From NCBI GenBank assembly GCA_003023105.1, contig PXSZ01000050.1, positions 1 through 36,455 of the forward strand: 36,455 bases of DNA, given 5' to 3'. Position numbers and translations under genes: made by a program. Below, in pieces: positions 8,781 through 16,609 of this stretch. Positions within the stretch are counted from its first letter, which is position 1, and the number at the start of each line of letters is the position of its first letter. This DNA is from Bacteroidetes bacterium QH_10_64_37 (GTDB lineage Bacteria > Bacteroidota > Rhodothermia > Rhodothermales > Salinibacteraceae). The notes beneath the pieces were generated by a model. That model worked only from the letters and a program-made list of their open reading frames with translations, did no database searches and had not been told where the DNA came from.

Positions 8781-9208
8781 CACTGATTGGCGACAATCTC
8801 GTGCTCGGGAAAGAAGTAGGCCGCCTCCTTTCGGCCGTTGGACGGAGAGTCGGACCCGTGGACGATATTCTCCTGAATCGAGTCGGCAAAGTCGCTCCGA
8901 ATGGTGCCCTCCTCGGCCTCGTCCGGATTGGTCGCCCCAATCAAATCCCGGAAATCCGCGACGGCGTTGTCCTTTTCGAGCACGACGGGCACGCACGGCC
9001 CGCCGGACATGAAGTCGGTGAGCTCGTCGAAAAACGGCTCGTCCGCGTGGACCGCGTAGAAGCCTTTCGCCTCCTGCTTCGACAGGGTGATCATCTTCAT
9101 CGCTCGGATCATGAATCCGGCCTCTTGAATGCGCCGGAGAACCTCGCCGATTTTCCGCTTCCGGACACAGTCGGGCTTGAGGATGGCAAGCGTGCGCTCG
9201 GTGGCCAT
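8780..9208 (-). CDS. ndk: Nucleoside diphosphate kinase
   Basis: Transfers the gamma-phosphate between nucleoside triphosphates and diphosphates by a ping-pong mechanism through a phosphohistidine. The 142-aa cytosolic protein begins with the signature [14 protein letters not shown] and carries the active-site block NIVHGSDS with H117. The length is standard (about 140). Residue use is acidic, as in halophiles. The ATG at 9208 is the only start that fits the family N-terminus. An 18-nt sequence also found upstream of the PHP gene lies 34-51 nt before the start. Neighbours face the opposite direction, so it is likely monocistronic. Confidence 0.97.
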   Translation of the reverse strand: MATERTLAILKPDCVRKRKIGEVLRRIQEAGFMIRAMKMITLSKQEAKGFYAVHADEPFFDELTDFMSGGPCVPVVLEKDNAVADFRDLIGATNPDEAEEGTIRSDFADSIQENIVHGSDSPSNGRKEAAYFFPEHEIVANQ

Positions 9209-9521
9209 TGTGGTGTATCAGTTTGCGTAGGACGGTGGAACGAGAAGCTGTTTGGCGAACTGCGGTCGGCGGGCACAGAGCAGTGCTTCAGCGTAGGATT
9301 CGCCGTTCAACCCTCTCTAAATTTATGAGACCGACGCCTCTTTGCGTCCCAACTGGTGTTAGTCGTTCGTGAATCCCTTTCTCAAAGCCCGCGAGCGTCG
9401 TCCCGTAGCTCTCGTAACAACTTCGGCATTCGGCGCAACCGCTCGCGGCGATGAGCAACAGGGACTTCGGCTGTGCATTCGAAAAAGAGTCGATGTCTTC
9501 CCAAAAGGAATCCTCTTTCTC
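9209..9521. other. Intergenic region between ndk and msrA
   Basis: 313 bp between the divergent genes ndk and msrA (taking msrA from 9522). It contains the 18-nt repeat at 9242-9259. The msrA frame stays open back to a GTG at 9369, but the extra 51 codons show no MsrA-like sequence. No RNA gene or clear promoter was recognised. Confidence 0.5.
9242..9259 (-). repeat. 18-nt dispersed repeat upstream of ndk (copy 1)
   Basis: On the minus strand this reads TTCGCCAAACAGCTTCTC, identical to the copy at 14569-14586. It ends 34 nt before the ndk start codon. The two copies lie in comparable positions before minus-strand genes, so a promoter-region element is plausible; function is unknown. Confidence 0.6.
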
Positions 9522-10076
9522 GTGTCGAACCGACAACATGCAACGCTCGGGGGCGGCTGCTTTTGGTGCCTGGAAGCCGTCTACGAAGAAGTGGACGGCG
9601 TCTCGGAGGTCGTCTCCGGCTACGCCGGCGGCCACGTGCCGAGTCCCTCCTACCGGCAGGTCTGCAACGGCACCACTGGCCACGCCGAGGTCGTGCAACT
9701 CACCTACGCCCCATCGGTGATTAGCTACCGCGATCTCCTGGAAATTTTTTTCACGATCCACGATCCGACGACGAAAGACCGGCAGGGTGCCGACATCGGT
9801 CCGCAGTACCGCTCCATCATTCTCTACCACGACGAGGAGCAGAAGGAGACCGCCGAGGCTCTTATTGAGGAGTTCGAGGGCGGGAGCGTCTTCGGGGACC
9901 CGATCGTGACCGAGGTGGAGCCTCTCGACACCTTTTACCAGGCCGAGGACAAGCACCAAGACTACTACGAGCGGAACGCGTCGCAGCCCTACTGTCAGAG
10001 CGTCATCTCCCCGAAGGTGGCCAAGCTGCGGAAAAAACACGCCGACAAGCTCCAGGGACGAACGACGGGTAGCTGA
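9522..10076 (+). CDS. msrA: Peptide methionine sulfoxide reductase MsrA
   Basis: Repairs oxidised methionine by reducing the S-epimer of methionine sulfoxide. The 184-aa protein carries the catalytic motif GGGCFWC (10-16, nucleophile C13), the SGYAGG block (32-37), GHAEVV (53-58), and a C-terminal PYCQSVISPK segment with a likely resolving Cys. The domain starts almost at the chosen GTG (9522). No ATG in frame gives a sensible start, and the farther GTG at 9369 adds an unrelated stretch, so the start is uncertain though the gene is not. It is convergent with comF; a small hairpin and heptad element H2 lie between them. Confidence 0.92.
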   Translation: MSNRQHATLGGGCFWCLEAVYEEVDGVSEVVSGYAGGHVPSPSYRQVCNGTTGHAEVVQLTYAPSVISYRDLLEIFFTIHDPTTKDRQGADIGPQYRSIILYHDEEQKETAEALIEEFEGGSVFGDPIVTEVEPLDTFYQAEDKHQDYYERNASQPYCQSVISPKVAKLRKKHADKLQGRTTGS

Positions 10077-10110
10077 CCATGTACCGAGCCGTGCAAAAGT
10101 TCTGAAAAGT

Positions 10111-10130
10111 ACGCCCAAGGTGGGCGTTTG
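10111..10130 (+). terminator. Possible terminator between msrA and comF
   Basis: ACGCCCA (10111-10117) and TGGGCGT (10121-10127) form a perfect 7-bp stem with a 3-nt loop, followed by TTTG on the plus strand and by ACTTTTC on the minus strand. It could serve both convergent genes. The T-tracts are short, so support is moderate. Confidence 0.45.
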
Positions 10131-10193
10131 GGCGTCTGGGAGTGTGGGGAAAAACGCCTACACGCCCATACTTCCAGCCCATACTTCCATACG
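10121..10193. repeat. Intergenic heptad-repeat element H2 (GTATGGG type)
   Basis: The left arm (10121-10148) reads in 7-nt steps TGGGCGT, TTGGGCG, TCTGGGA, GTGTGGG. The right arm has two 11-nt copies of CCCATACTTCC (10165-10175 and 10178-10188), 13 nt apart, followed by CATACG. The right arm read on the minus strand (TATGGAAGTATGGGC) matches the left arm TTTGGGCGTCTGGGA at 10 of 15 positions, so an imperfect hairpin is possible. It lies between the convergent genes msrA and comF. Confidence 0.6.
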
Positions 10194-10211
10194 CACCCTC
10201 CCCTGTACTTG

Positions 10212-10931
10212 CTACTGCCGTGCAAGGCCGAGGGTCATGAGGGAGACCGAATCGGCGCCGGCGTCCGTAAGCGTCTCTCCGGCGGCCACGGCCGTCGATC
10301 CCGTCGTGAGCACGTCGTCCACGATGAGCCACCGCCCGCCCGCACAATCCGGATCCGCCCCAAAGGCGTCCCGCACGTTGCGCCATCGTTTCTCCCGGGA
10401 CAGGCCGGTCTGAGAACGGGTGGGGTGCGGTCGGTTGAGAAGTTCGGGCCGGCAGGGACAGTTCAGCGCATCCGCCGCGCCCTCCGCGAGCGTTGTGCTC
10501 TGGTTGTAGCCCCGCTCCAGCCGACGCGTCCGGTGGAGGGGAATCGGCACCACGCCGTCGGGCGAGGGATGCTCTTCCGCAAAGGCTTCCCCCATTAGCC
10601 GCCCGAGCGGCACGCCGTAGCGGGGCCGGTTCCGATACTTAAGCGAGTGCTGGACGGCCTGCAGGGTCCCGCCCTTGTCAAACACCCACAGGGCGAGCGC
10701 CCCCTCAAACACGCCACCGTCCACGGGAAGCCGATCGAGGCGGGCCGCCACGCCCATCTCGGGCGCCCGCTCCGTCGACTGGAGACACTGCGGACAGAGC
10801 GGAAGCTGCGGCGACTCGGGACGGGCCCCGCAGCCGAGACAGCGCGGAGGATAGATGACATCGAGCAGGCCACGCCCCAGGTTACGCACGAACTGTGTAG
10901 CTCCCAACTTCAGCGAACGTAGACTTGGCAT
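10212..10931 (-). CDS. comF: ComF family phosphoribosyltransferase-like protein
   Basis: 239-aa protein of the ComF/GntX family, linked in other bacteria to DNA uptake; the biochemical role is not settled. It has an N-terminal zinc-binding-like pair CLGC (31-34) and CPQC (46-49), and a type I phosphoribosyltransferase fold ending in the PRPP-binding loop VDDVLTTGST (204-213). The family block RGYNQS (140-145) and RSQTGLSREKRWRNV (172-186) are present. The ATG at 10931 is chosen because it starts just before the zinc motif region; a TTG at 11006 would add 25 residues. It is single and convergent with msrA. Confidence 0.9.
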   Translation of the reverse strand: MPSLRSLKLGATQFVRNLGRGLLDVIYPPRCLGCGARPESPQLPLCPQCLQSTERAPEMGVAARLDRLPVDGGVFEGALALWVFDKGGTLQAVQHSLKYRNRPRYGVPLGRLMGEAFAEEHPSPDGVVPIPLHRTRRLERGYNQSTTLAEGAADALNCPCRPELLNRPHPTRSQTGLSREKRWRNVRDAFGADPDCAGGRWLIVDDVLTTGSTAVAAGETLTDAGADSVSLMTLGLARQ

Positions 10932-11131
10932 TAGGGGTGATGGCGTCGTGGAGCGTCGATCCGGGAGTGGACAGATTTTCGATAAAATGCCGCTAATGTG
11001 ATGCAACCGTATGGGGCATTGTATACGTTTTTGGCCGTGGAGTCAACATGAAGAGACGAAATTCCCTCGCGGACTGCCCTCGGTTGCACGGAGCCGCAGG
11101 CCGTTTCTCGTCACGACAGCACTTCGGGCCC

Positions 11132-11368
11132 ATGGCCGATCGGGATCGACGCGGCATGCTTATTACGAACAACGGGACCGACCCCGTGCAGGTGTCCCTG
11201 TCCTCGCGTCAGCTCCACCTGGAGCCCGGCGAGGAGACGTTCATCACGCCGGACGAAGTGCGAGCCCCCACGCTCCGGGACGCGCTACAGGAGCGGTCCA
11301 TCGCCATCGTCCGCCCGGCCACGCCCGACGAGGACAAAGCCCGTCGAGAGCGATTCGACAATCAGTAA
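11132..11368 (+). CDS. Conserved-looking small protein of unknown function
   Basis: 78-aa acidic protein that I do not recognise. It starts MADRDRRGMLITNNG and shows alternating hydrophobic strands (MLITNN, VQVSLS, LHLEPG, ETFITP), suggesting a small beta-rich fold, then a charged C-terminal helix (DEDKARRERF). No Cys, membrane segment or signal is seen. The ATG at 11132 is preferred over the in-frame ATG at 11048, whose extra residues look unstructured. It precedes the glycosyltransferase gene by 52 bp on the same strand, so the two may be cotranscribed. Acidic composition resembles its neighbours. Confidence 0.6.
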   Translation: MADRDRRGMLITNNGTDPVQVSLSSRQLHLEPGEETFITPDEVRAPTLRDALQERSIAIVRPATPDEDKARRERFDNQ

Positions 11369-11420
11369 ACGCCGCCTCTCTTTTTCCGCTCTTCGCTTCG
11401 ATCACTGCCCGTTGCCCCCG

Positions 11421-12572
11421 ATGAACATTCTCGCCCTCGAACCCTGGCACAGCGGGTCCCGCCGCCGGTTTCTGGACGGGCTCGCCGAGCATAGCGCGCA
11501 CGAGGTCCGCACCGTCACGATGCCGGGGCGCTTCTGGCAGTGGCGGATGGAAGGGGGCGGCGTGACGCTGGCGCAGAAGGTGCGATCGGTCGTGGAGGAC
11601 GGCTTCCGACCCGATCTGCTCGTCGCCACGGACATGGTCAACCTGCCGGCCGTCCTGTCGCTCTCGCGGCCTCACCTCAACGACGTGCCGGTCGTCCTCT
11701 ACGTCCATGAGAACCAGCTCACCTATCCCCTGCCGCCCGACGAGGAACGGGAGCGAGCCTACGCCATCACGAACTACCTGTCGGCCCTCGCCGCCGACTG
11801 GGTCGTGTTCAACACGCAATCGCACGCCGACGAGTTCACCGAGGCGCTTCCGCAGCTCCTCCGCGACTTCCCCGATTTCACGAACATGCACACCGTGCGC
11901 GACATCCGCGAGAAGAGCACGGTGCTCCACCCGGGCATCGACCTGCGCGCTCACGACGAGTACGCGGGCCCCCGCACCAACCGAACGGCTCGTGGCACCG
12001 CTCCCCCCATCGTGCTCTGGAATCAGCGCTGGGAGTACGACAAGAATCCCTCGGGCTTCTTCCGGATGATGAACCGGCTCGACGATGCCGGGGTGCCGTT
12101 TCAGCTCATCCTGGCCGGCAAGCACTTCTACGAACAGCCGGAAGAGTTTGAGCAGGCCTTCGAGCGCTACGCCGGGCGCATCCTTCACTACGGCTACGCG
12201 GAGGATTTCGACGAGTACAGCCGCCTGCTGCATCGGGCCGACGTGGTCGTCTCCACCGCCCGGCACGAGTTTTTTGGCGTCGCTATTCAGGAGGCGATCT
12301 ACTGTGGCTGCCATCCGGTGTTGCCGAACCGGCTCAGCTACCCGGAACTCATCCCCGAGACGCACCACCGCCCCCTTCTGCACGCCCCGGTGCTCTACGA
12401 CGACGAGGACGACCTCTTCGAGGTGCTGCGGGCCATCCTGGAGCGCGAGGAGCGCCCCCTCCCGCCCGACACACTGCGCCAGATGCCAGAGCCCCTCGAC
12501 TGGCGCACCCACGCCCAGGATTACGACGAATTGTTCGAGACGGTTGCCGAGCAGGCGCCGGCCCCGGCATAG
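11421..12572 (+). CDS. Glycosyltransferase of the QTMAN/GTDC1 (DUF3524) type
   Basis: 383-aa GT-B-type glycosyltransferase. The N-terminal domain opens with MNILALEPWHSGSRRRFLDG, continues MPGRFWQWRM and VLYVHENQLTYP (92-103), and matches the DUF3524/tRNA-queuosine mannosyltransferase-like family. The C-terminal donor-binding half has WNQRWEYDKNP, HRADVVVSTARHEFFGVA and the EAIYCGCHPVLPNRLSYPEL block typical of retaining GT4-like enzymes. In animals the relative mannosylates queuosine in tRNA-Asp; the bacterial substrate is not shown by sequence. The ATG at 11421 is chosen over a TTG three codons earlier. It sits next to minus-strand tRNA-Glu and tRNA-His genes, which is probably coincidence. 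Confidence 0.85.
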   Translation: MNILALEPWHSGSRRRFLDGLAEHSAHEVRTVTMPGRFWQWRMEGGGVTLAQKVRSVVEDGFRPDLLVATDMVNLPAVLSLSRPHLNDVPVVLYVHENQLTYPLPPDEERERAYAITNYLSALAADWVVFNTQSHADEFTEALPQLLRDFPDFTNMHTVRDIREKSTVLHPGIDLRAHDEYAGPRTNRTARGTAPPIVLWNQRWEYDKNPSGFFRMMNRLDDAGVPFQLILAGKHFYEQPEEFEQAFERYAGRILHYGYAEDFDEYSRLLHRADVVVSTARHEFFGVAIQEAIYCGCHPVLPNRLSYPELIPETHHRPLLHAPVLYDDEDDLFEVLRAILEREERPLPPDTLRQMPEPLDWRTHAQDYDELFETVAEQAPAPA

Positions 12573-12592
12573 GTTCAAGAAAGGCCCCAAAC

Positions 12593-12626
12593 AAAAAAGG
12601 CCCCGGAAGGGCAACCTCCCGAAGCC
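12593..12626 (-). terminator. Terminator of the tRNA-His/tRNA-Glu transcript
   Basis: On the minus strand GGCTTCGGGAGG (12626-12615) pairs with CCTTCCGGGGCC (12610-12599), 12 bp with G-U pairs, loop TTGC, followed by TTTTTT (12598-12593). Confidence 0.85.
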
Positions 12627-12641
12627 TCGGAGCAGGGCGAA

Positions 12642-12719
12642 TGGTACCGCGTACGGGATTTGAACCCGTGTTACCGGCGTGAAAGGCCGGCGTCCTGGAC
12701 CAGGCTAGACGAACGCGGC
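12642..12719 (-). tRNA. tRNA-Glu (TTC)
   Basis: Cloverleaf on the minus strand. The acceptor GCCGCGT pairs with ACGCGGT (first pair G-U), anticodon stem CCGGC/GCCGG encloses CTTTCAC (anticodon TTC), and the T-arm is CGGG-TTCAAAT-CCCG. The discriminator A is followed by an encoded CCA (12642-12644), unlike the other two tRNAs in the window. It lies 41 bp behind tRNA-His. Confidence 0.95.
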
Positions 12720-12760
12720 ACAAAACTGTGACCCGACCATCCGGCCGGGCCTGAGAGGGG

Positions 12761-12835
12761 GGTGAGTGGTGGGATTTGAACCCACGGCCTCCAGGACCAC
12801 AACCTGGCGCTCTAACCAACTGAGCTACACCCACC
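12761..12835 (-). tRNA. tRNA-His (GTG)
   Basis: Cloverleaf on the minus strand. Acceptor GTGGGTG pairs with CACTCAC. An extra 5' G (-1, position 12835) faces discriminator C (12761), the identity mark of tRNA-His. Anticodon stem CCAGG/CCTGG encloses TTGTGGT (anticodon GTG), and the T-arm is GTGGG-TTCAAAT-CCCAC. The CCA is not encoded. Confidence 0.96.
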
Positions 12836-13033
12836 ATTTTTCGAGGCGCGGGGCCTCATCGCGGTGCTCTCTTCGGACGCATCTTTGCGCCGATACGTTT
12901 CGTCGAGGCGCGGATTGAGAGCCGTTCCCGCCGTGAACTTTCCGTGGACCCCTCCCTGCTTCCCTCGTGCCTACTACACTGCCATCTGTAATGCCTTCAG
13001 CAGAACGGAAAGCCTCGCGCCAAGCACGGTACA

Positions 13034-13125
13034 TTTCGTGTTGCGTGTTTCATTACCTGCCGCATACGGCTCCCTCGCTACCCAATACGCACTACGCAAT
13101 ACGCAGTACGCAATACGCATTCGAA
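13034..13125. repeat. Intergenic heptad-repeat element H3 (AATACGC type)
   Basis: The right arm has five consecutive 7-nt units, AATACGC, ACTACGC, AATACGC, AGTACGC, AATACGC (13084-13118), then ATTCGAA. Only the second base varies among the five. The left arm has TTTCGTG, TTGCGTG, TTTCATT (13034-13054) and pairs imperfectly with it. The element lies in the 336-bp space between tRNA-His and ribH. The rest of that space holds only a 7-bp hairpin ATCGGAA/TTCCGAT (13140-13156) near the ribH stop codon. Confidence 0.8.
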
Positions 13126-13171
13126 GAACGGGAAGCACCATCGGAAAAATTCCGATCGACGGCGCACTACG

Positions 13172-13645
13172 CTAGGCACCATCAATCTTCGGCATCAGGG
13201 TGGCCATCTCGATTGCGGCCTCCGCGGCCTCGCGGCCCTTGTTTCCCGCCTTCGACCCAGCGCGCGCAATGGCCTGATCGACCGTGTCGGTAGTGAGGAT
13301 CCCGAATACGACCGGCACCTCGGTGTCGAGCGACGCCTGCATGGTGCCGCTCGTAGCACCGGAGCAGACGTAGTCGAAGTGCGGCGTCTCCCCGCGAATG
13401 ACGGCCCCAAGGCAAATCACCGCGTCGTAGTCGCCGGAGCGGGCGCACCTCTTTGCCGCAACGGGAATCTCCCAGGAGCCCGGCACGTGGGCCACCGTCA
13501 CGTCGTCCGGGTCGGCGCCGTGGCGCTGAAGCGTATCGAGCGCACCGTCGAGCAGATTCTCAGTGATGTGCTCGTTGAAGCGACCCACGACGATCGCAAA
13601 GCGGTGGCCGTCGACGACGAGGTCTCCTTCGAGATGGGTGGGCAT
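13172..13645 (-). CDS. ribH: 6,7-dimethyl-8-ribityllumazine synthase
   Basis: Penultimate riboflavin step: condenses 5-amino-6-ribitylamino-uracil with 3,4-dihydroxy-2-butanone 4-phosphate; the family forms pentamers or icosahedral capsids. The 157-aa protein has the substrate-binding blocks [10 protein letters not shown] (19-28), [13 protein letters not shown] (53-65), [16 protein letters not shown] (78-93, catalytic H89) and the phosphate-binding GILTTDT (115-121). The C-terminal [14 protein letters not shown] is typical. The ATG at 13645 is chosen; a longer frame from 13675 adds ten non-conserved residues. It ends the minus-strand pair PHP gene-ribH (48-bp gap), which may be cotranscribed. 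No other riboflavin gene or FMN riboswitch is seen. Confidence 0.96.
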   Translation of the reverse strand: MPTHLEGDLVVDGHRFAIVVGRFNEHITENLLDGALDTLQRHGADPDDVTVAHVPGSWEIPVAAKRCARSGDYDAVICLGAVIRGETPHFDYVCSGATSGTMQASLDTEVPVVFGILTTDTVDQAIARAGSKAGNKGREAAEAAIEMATLMPKIDGA

Positions 13646-13693
13646 CGAGGCGGAGGCGAAAGACACGGAAAGCAACGTGTGTGAGCGCCGCTG

Positions 13694-14545
13694 TTACAGG
13701 GCAGCATCCCAAAATCGTTCCCACTGCGCCTGCGTCAGGCCGACGGTACCGAGATCTGTCTCCTCCGGATCCGTGCCGCCATGATAATCCGATCCGCCCG
13801 TCACCAACAGATCGTGCGAGCGGCAGATGTCCTGGTAGTAGTCGATGAGGTAGTCGGGGTGGCTCGGGAAGATGCACTCAATGCCATCGAGCCCTCGATC
13901 ACGGAGGGCCTTGAGCACCATGCCGGGCATCCACTGGCCGGGATGCGCCACCACGGCCACCCCTCCAGCGGCGTGGAGGACATCGATCGCCTCCGCTGCG
14001 GGCTGCGTTGGGGCCGGGACGTAGGCCGGCTGATCGGGGCCCAGGTACTGCTCAAACGCGGCCTCGTAGCTGCCCACGTGCCCCCCGTCCACCAGCGCCC
14101 GCGCCAAGTGGGGCCGCCCCGGCGCGGCACTCGTTCCCACCTGCCGATCAACCCCCTCGGTGGAAACGTCGACGCCGGCCTCCGAGAGACGCTGGATCAT
14201 CTGGTCGAGGCGCTCCCGTCGCCGACGCGTAAAGGCCGAGAGGTAATCAGCGAGTGCGGCATGCCTGGGATCGAACCCGTATCCCAGAAGGTGGATGGGC
14301 CGGCCGTCGACCTCGACGCTCAGCTCCACGCCGTTCACCAGACGAATGCCCTGGAGACTCGCTGCGGTGCGGGCCGTCTCCAGGCCAGCGGTCGTGTCGT
14401 GGTCCGTCACGGCGAGCACCTGGACGTCCCGCTCCGCCGCCCGCTGCACCAGCGCGTCGGGGGCGAGCGTTCCGTCGGAGCAGTGGGTGTGGGTGTGGAG
14501 GTCGGCGTACACCCTCCCGAAAGATGTCGACCGCTGATGAGACAT
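13694..14545 (-). CDS. PHP-domain phosphoesterase (TrpH/RNase AM-like)
   Basis: 283-aa metal-dependent phosphoesterase. PHP metal ligands are all present: DLHTHTHCSDGT (15-26, H17/H19), TDHD (47-50), NGVELS (71-76, E74), VAHPGQW (199-205, H201) and GGSDYHG (250-256, D253/H255). The order and length fit the stand-alone PHP proteins related to E. coli YciV/TrpH, which act on short oligonucleotides or 3',5'-bisphosphates; the substrate here is not shown. The ATG at 14545 starts just before the first metal motif. The frame stays open upstream to 15448, but that part is antisense to the HIT gene and is not coding. The same 18-nt element as at ndk lies 24-41 nt before the start. Confidence 0.88.
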   Translation of the reverse strand: MSHQRSTSFGRVYADLHTHTHCSDGTLAPDALVQRAAERDVQVLAVTDHDTTAGLETARTAASLQGIRLVNGVELSVEVDGRPIHLLGYGFDPRHAALADYLSAFTRRRRERLDQMIQRLSEAGVDVSTEGVDRQVGTSAAPGRPHLARALVDGGHVGSYEAAFEQYLGPDQPAYVPAPTQPAAEAIDVLHAAGGVAVVAHPGQWMPGMVLKALRDRGLDGIECIFPSHPDYLIDYYQDICRSHDLLVTGGSDYHGGTDPEETDLGTVGLTQAQWERFWDAAL

Positions 14546-14905
14546 GCCGGTTCTCGTTCTTTTCGCTTGAGAAGCTGTTTGGCGAAACGTCCTTGGGCAC
14601 CCCGGAGAGTACTCGGCCTCCCGACGAGCCTTCCCAACAGCCGCCGGGATACCCTCGGGACTGTCGGGACCCAGCGCTGCGACTTCGCGGATCTCGTGCA
14701 ACGAACCCCTCGGCACATCGCCCGGTAGTCGGTGCTCGTTTGAGCGTCCACGTTTTGCTCCCACTCCCCCATCCCGATGGCGTTCGGGACATGTTCCCCC
14801 GCGCTCCCACGCGCCCACGCCCTTCCACCGAACTGCACCCCTCCGCTTGAGTTCACAAAAGGAGGATGCGCTCAGCTGTCCTTCCTCACTGATCCCCGTT
14901 GACCG
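14546..14905. other. Intergenic region between the PHP and HIT genes
   Basis: 360 bp between two divergent genes. Apart from the 18-nt repeat near its left end I see no gene, RNA or clear promoter. A GGAGG at 14861-14865 abuts an ATG with no spacing and is too far from the HIT start to be its ribosome-binding site. Confidence 0.5.
14569..14586 (-). repeat. 18-nt dispersed repeat upstream of the PHP gene (copy 2)
   Basis: Minus-strand TTCGCCAAACAGCTTCTC, identical to 9242-9259. It ends 24 nt before the start codon of the PHP gene. Flanking bases differ from copy 1. Confidence 0.6.
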
Positions 14906-15442
14906 ATGGATCGAATGTGGAGCCCTTGGCGCTCGGCCTACGTGTCGGAGGCCAACGACCGAGAGCTCGCCGACGACGAGTCGCTCTTCACGGTGCTGCT
15001 CAAGCAGGAGCGGGACGAGGAGACCCTGATCCTGTGGCGCGGGGACCGCGTGTTCGTTATCATGAACCGGCACCCCTACAACAATGGCCACCTGCTGATC
15101 GTCCCCTACCGTGAGGTGACTCAGTATGATGCTTTGGAGACTGCTGAACAACAGGCTATCGCCACCGCCATCGACCGCTGTCTGGAGTGGACCCGGGCGG
15201 CTCTCTCGCCCGACGGCTTCAACGTGGGAATGAACCTGGGCCGGGCGGCCGGGGCTGGCATTCCGGAGCACCTCCACGCCCACGTCGTTCCGCGCTGGGA
15301 AAGCGATACCAACTTTATGCCCACGACGGCGGACACGAAGGTGCTCCCCGAGGACCTGCAAACGACCTACGAGAAGCTCCGGAACTCGATGTCCCCCGCT
15401 GCCCGCGACTCGACGAAAAACGAGGTGCGGACGGCCGAATGA
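14906..15442 (+). CDS. HIT family hydrolase/phosphorylase
   Basis: 178-aa histidine-triad protein. The triad EHLHAHVVP holds H122, H124 and H126, and the block GFNVGMNLGRAAGAGIPEHL precedes it, as in the branch related to Fhit and Ap4A phosphorylase. MWSPWRSAYV near the N-terminus and NRHPYNNGHLLIVPYR (54-69) are also typical of that branch. Likely chemistry is hydrolysis or phosphorolysis of nucleotidyl bonds such as those in Ap4A; the exact substrate is inferred. The ATG at 14906 fits the family start. The DUF72 gene follows within 100 bp on the same strand. Confidence 0.9.
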   Translation: MDRMWSPWRSAYVSEANDRELADDESLFTVLLKQERDEETLILWRGDRVFVIMNRHPYNNGHLLIVPYREVTQYDALETAEQQAIATAIDRCLEWTRAALSPDGFNVGMNLGRAAGAGIPEHLHAHVVPRWESDTNFMPTTADTKVLPEDLQTTYEKLRNSMSPAARDSTKNEVRTAE

Positions 15443-15533
15443 AGCCAACCAGGAAGCTCAAGCATTTCCTTTGCCCGACGCGCCGCAGCGCGTCGTCACT
15501 CGACGAATGCCCTCAATGTGGCGTACATTTTTT

Positions 15534-16574
15534 ATGGATCCTGCCTCGATTCAGGACCGCCGCGCCGCCGTCGACGCCTATGACTTTCGCGGCCTCCATC
15601 CGCACGTTCGCTTCGGCACCGCCAGCGACCGCTACGGCGGATGGATCGGTCAGATCTATCCGCCCGAACGGTACGCCGATCGCGTGTCCACCCGGTCCCG
15701 CAAAATGGGGGGCCGGACGTTCACAGAGCGGCGCGTTCCCATCGAATCGGTACGCGACTACTTCGAGCACTTCGAGGTGCTGGAGATCGACTTCACGTTC
15801 TACCGCCCGCTGCTGGAGGAGGGCGACGAGCCGGGATCAAACTACTTCGTCCTCTCCAACTACGCCGACCACGCCCCCGAAAACGCGTCGTTCCTCCTCA
15901 AGGCCCCGCAGAAGTTCTTCGCCCGCAGCCTCCGCCGGGACGGGCAGTTCGTAGACAATCCGAGCTTCCTGGACGCCACAAGCTACGTGGAGACGTTCCA
16001 CGAACCGGCCCTCGACCTCCTCGGCGACCGGCTCGACGGGATCATCTTTCAGCAGGAGTACCAGCGCGTCGGCGACAGTCCCAGCCCCGAGGAAAACGTT
16101 GACCAGCTCGACGACTTCTTCGGCGCCCTTCCCGGCACACCCCAATCCCACATTGAGCTCCGATCGGAGCATCTTCTGAAGGGCCCCTACTTCGACTGGC
16201 TCGCGGCGCGGGGCCTCGGGCACGTCTTCAGCCACTGGACGTGGCTCCCGCCCATCCGCCGGCAGTGGGCCCTGACGGGCGAGCGCCTTACTGCGGAGAA
16301 TGAACAGGTGGTGACGCGTCTGCTGACTCCGCGTGACATGAAGTACGCAGAGGCGTACGCAACGGCCCATCCGTTCGAAGAGCCGACGCCCGAACTGAGC
16401 GAGACGGAGCAGGCCCGCGACATGGTGCTCGACACCACAGCCCTCGCTTTCCGGGCCGAAGCCCAGAACGCCCTGCTCAACGTGGTCGCGAACAACCGGG
16501 CGTGGGGCAACGCGCCGGACTTGAACCGCGCCATCGCGCATCGCATCCTGGACGAGGTTGAGAATCGAGAGTAG
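15534..16574 (+). CDS. DUF72 domain protein
   Basis: 346-aa cytosolic protein of the DUF72 (YecE-like) family, a TIM-barrel-like fold of unknown function. Typical blocks are VRFGTASDRYGGWIGQIYP, EHFEVLEIDFTFYRP, FLLKAPQKF, LDGIIFQQEYQR and HIELRSEHLL, corresponding to the family pattern of G-T-S-W-x-G, E-x-N-x-T-F-Y and F-x-x-K. The start is uncertain: ATG codons at 15507, 15516 and 15534 are all in frame, and a TTG at 15471. I use 15534 because family similarity starts soon after it. It lies 91 bp after the HIT gene and 35 bp from the convergent ruvX. Confidence 0.85.
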   Translation: MDPASIQDRRAAVDAYDFRGLHPHVRFGTASDRYGGWIGQIYPPERYADRVSTRSRKMGGRTFTERRVPIESVRDYFEHFEVLEIDFTFYRPLLEEGDEPGSNYFVLSNYADHAPENASFLLKAPQKFFARSLRRDGQFVDNPSFLDATSYVETFHEPALDLLGDRLDGIIFQQEYQRVGDSPSPEENVDQLDDFFGALPGTPQSHIELRSEHLLKGPYFDWLAARGLGHVFSHWTWLPPIRRQWALTGERLTAENEQVVTRLLTPRDMKYAEAYATAHPFEEPTPELSETEQARDMVLDTTALAFRAEAQNALLNVVANNRAWGNAPDLNRAIAHRILDEVENRE

Positions 16575-16609
16575 AGAAGGATCCTCACCTCTCGCCCTTC
16601 GCTCCCCTA

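Noticed and set aside
9369..9521. N-terminal extension of MsrA from GTG 9369
   Set aside because: The 51 residues show no MsrA or signal-peptide character; the domain starts near 9522.
13084..13118. CRISPR-like array at the five AATACGC units
   Set aside because: Units are 7 nt with no spacers, so it is a tandem heptad repeat, not CRISPR.
14861..14868. GGAGG directly before an ATG, opening an 8-codon ORF
   Set aside because: There is no spacing between GGAGG and ATG, and the peptide is tiny; more likely chance.
14546..15448. N-terminal extension of the PHP gene (frame open for 300 more codons)
   Set aside because: It runs antisense through the HIT gene; PHP similarity starts at the ATG at 14545.
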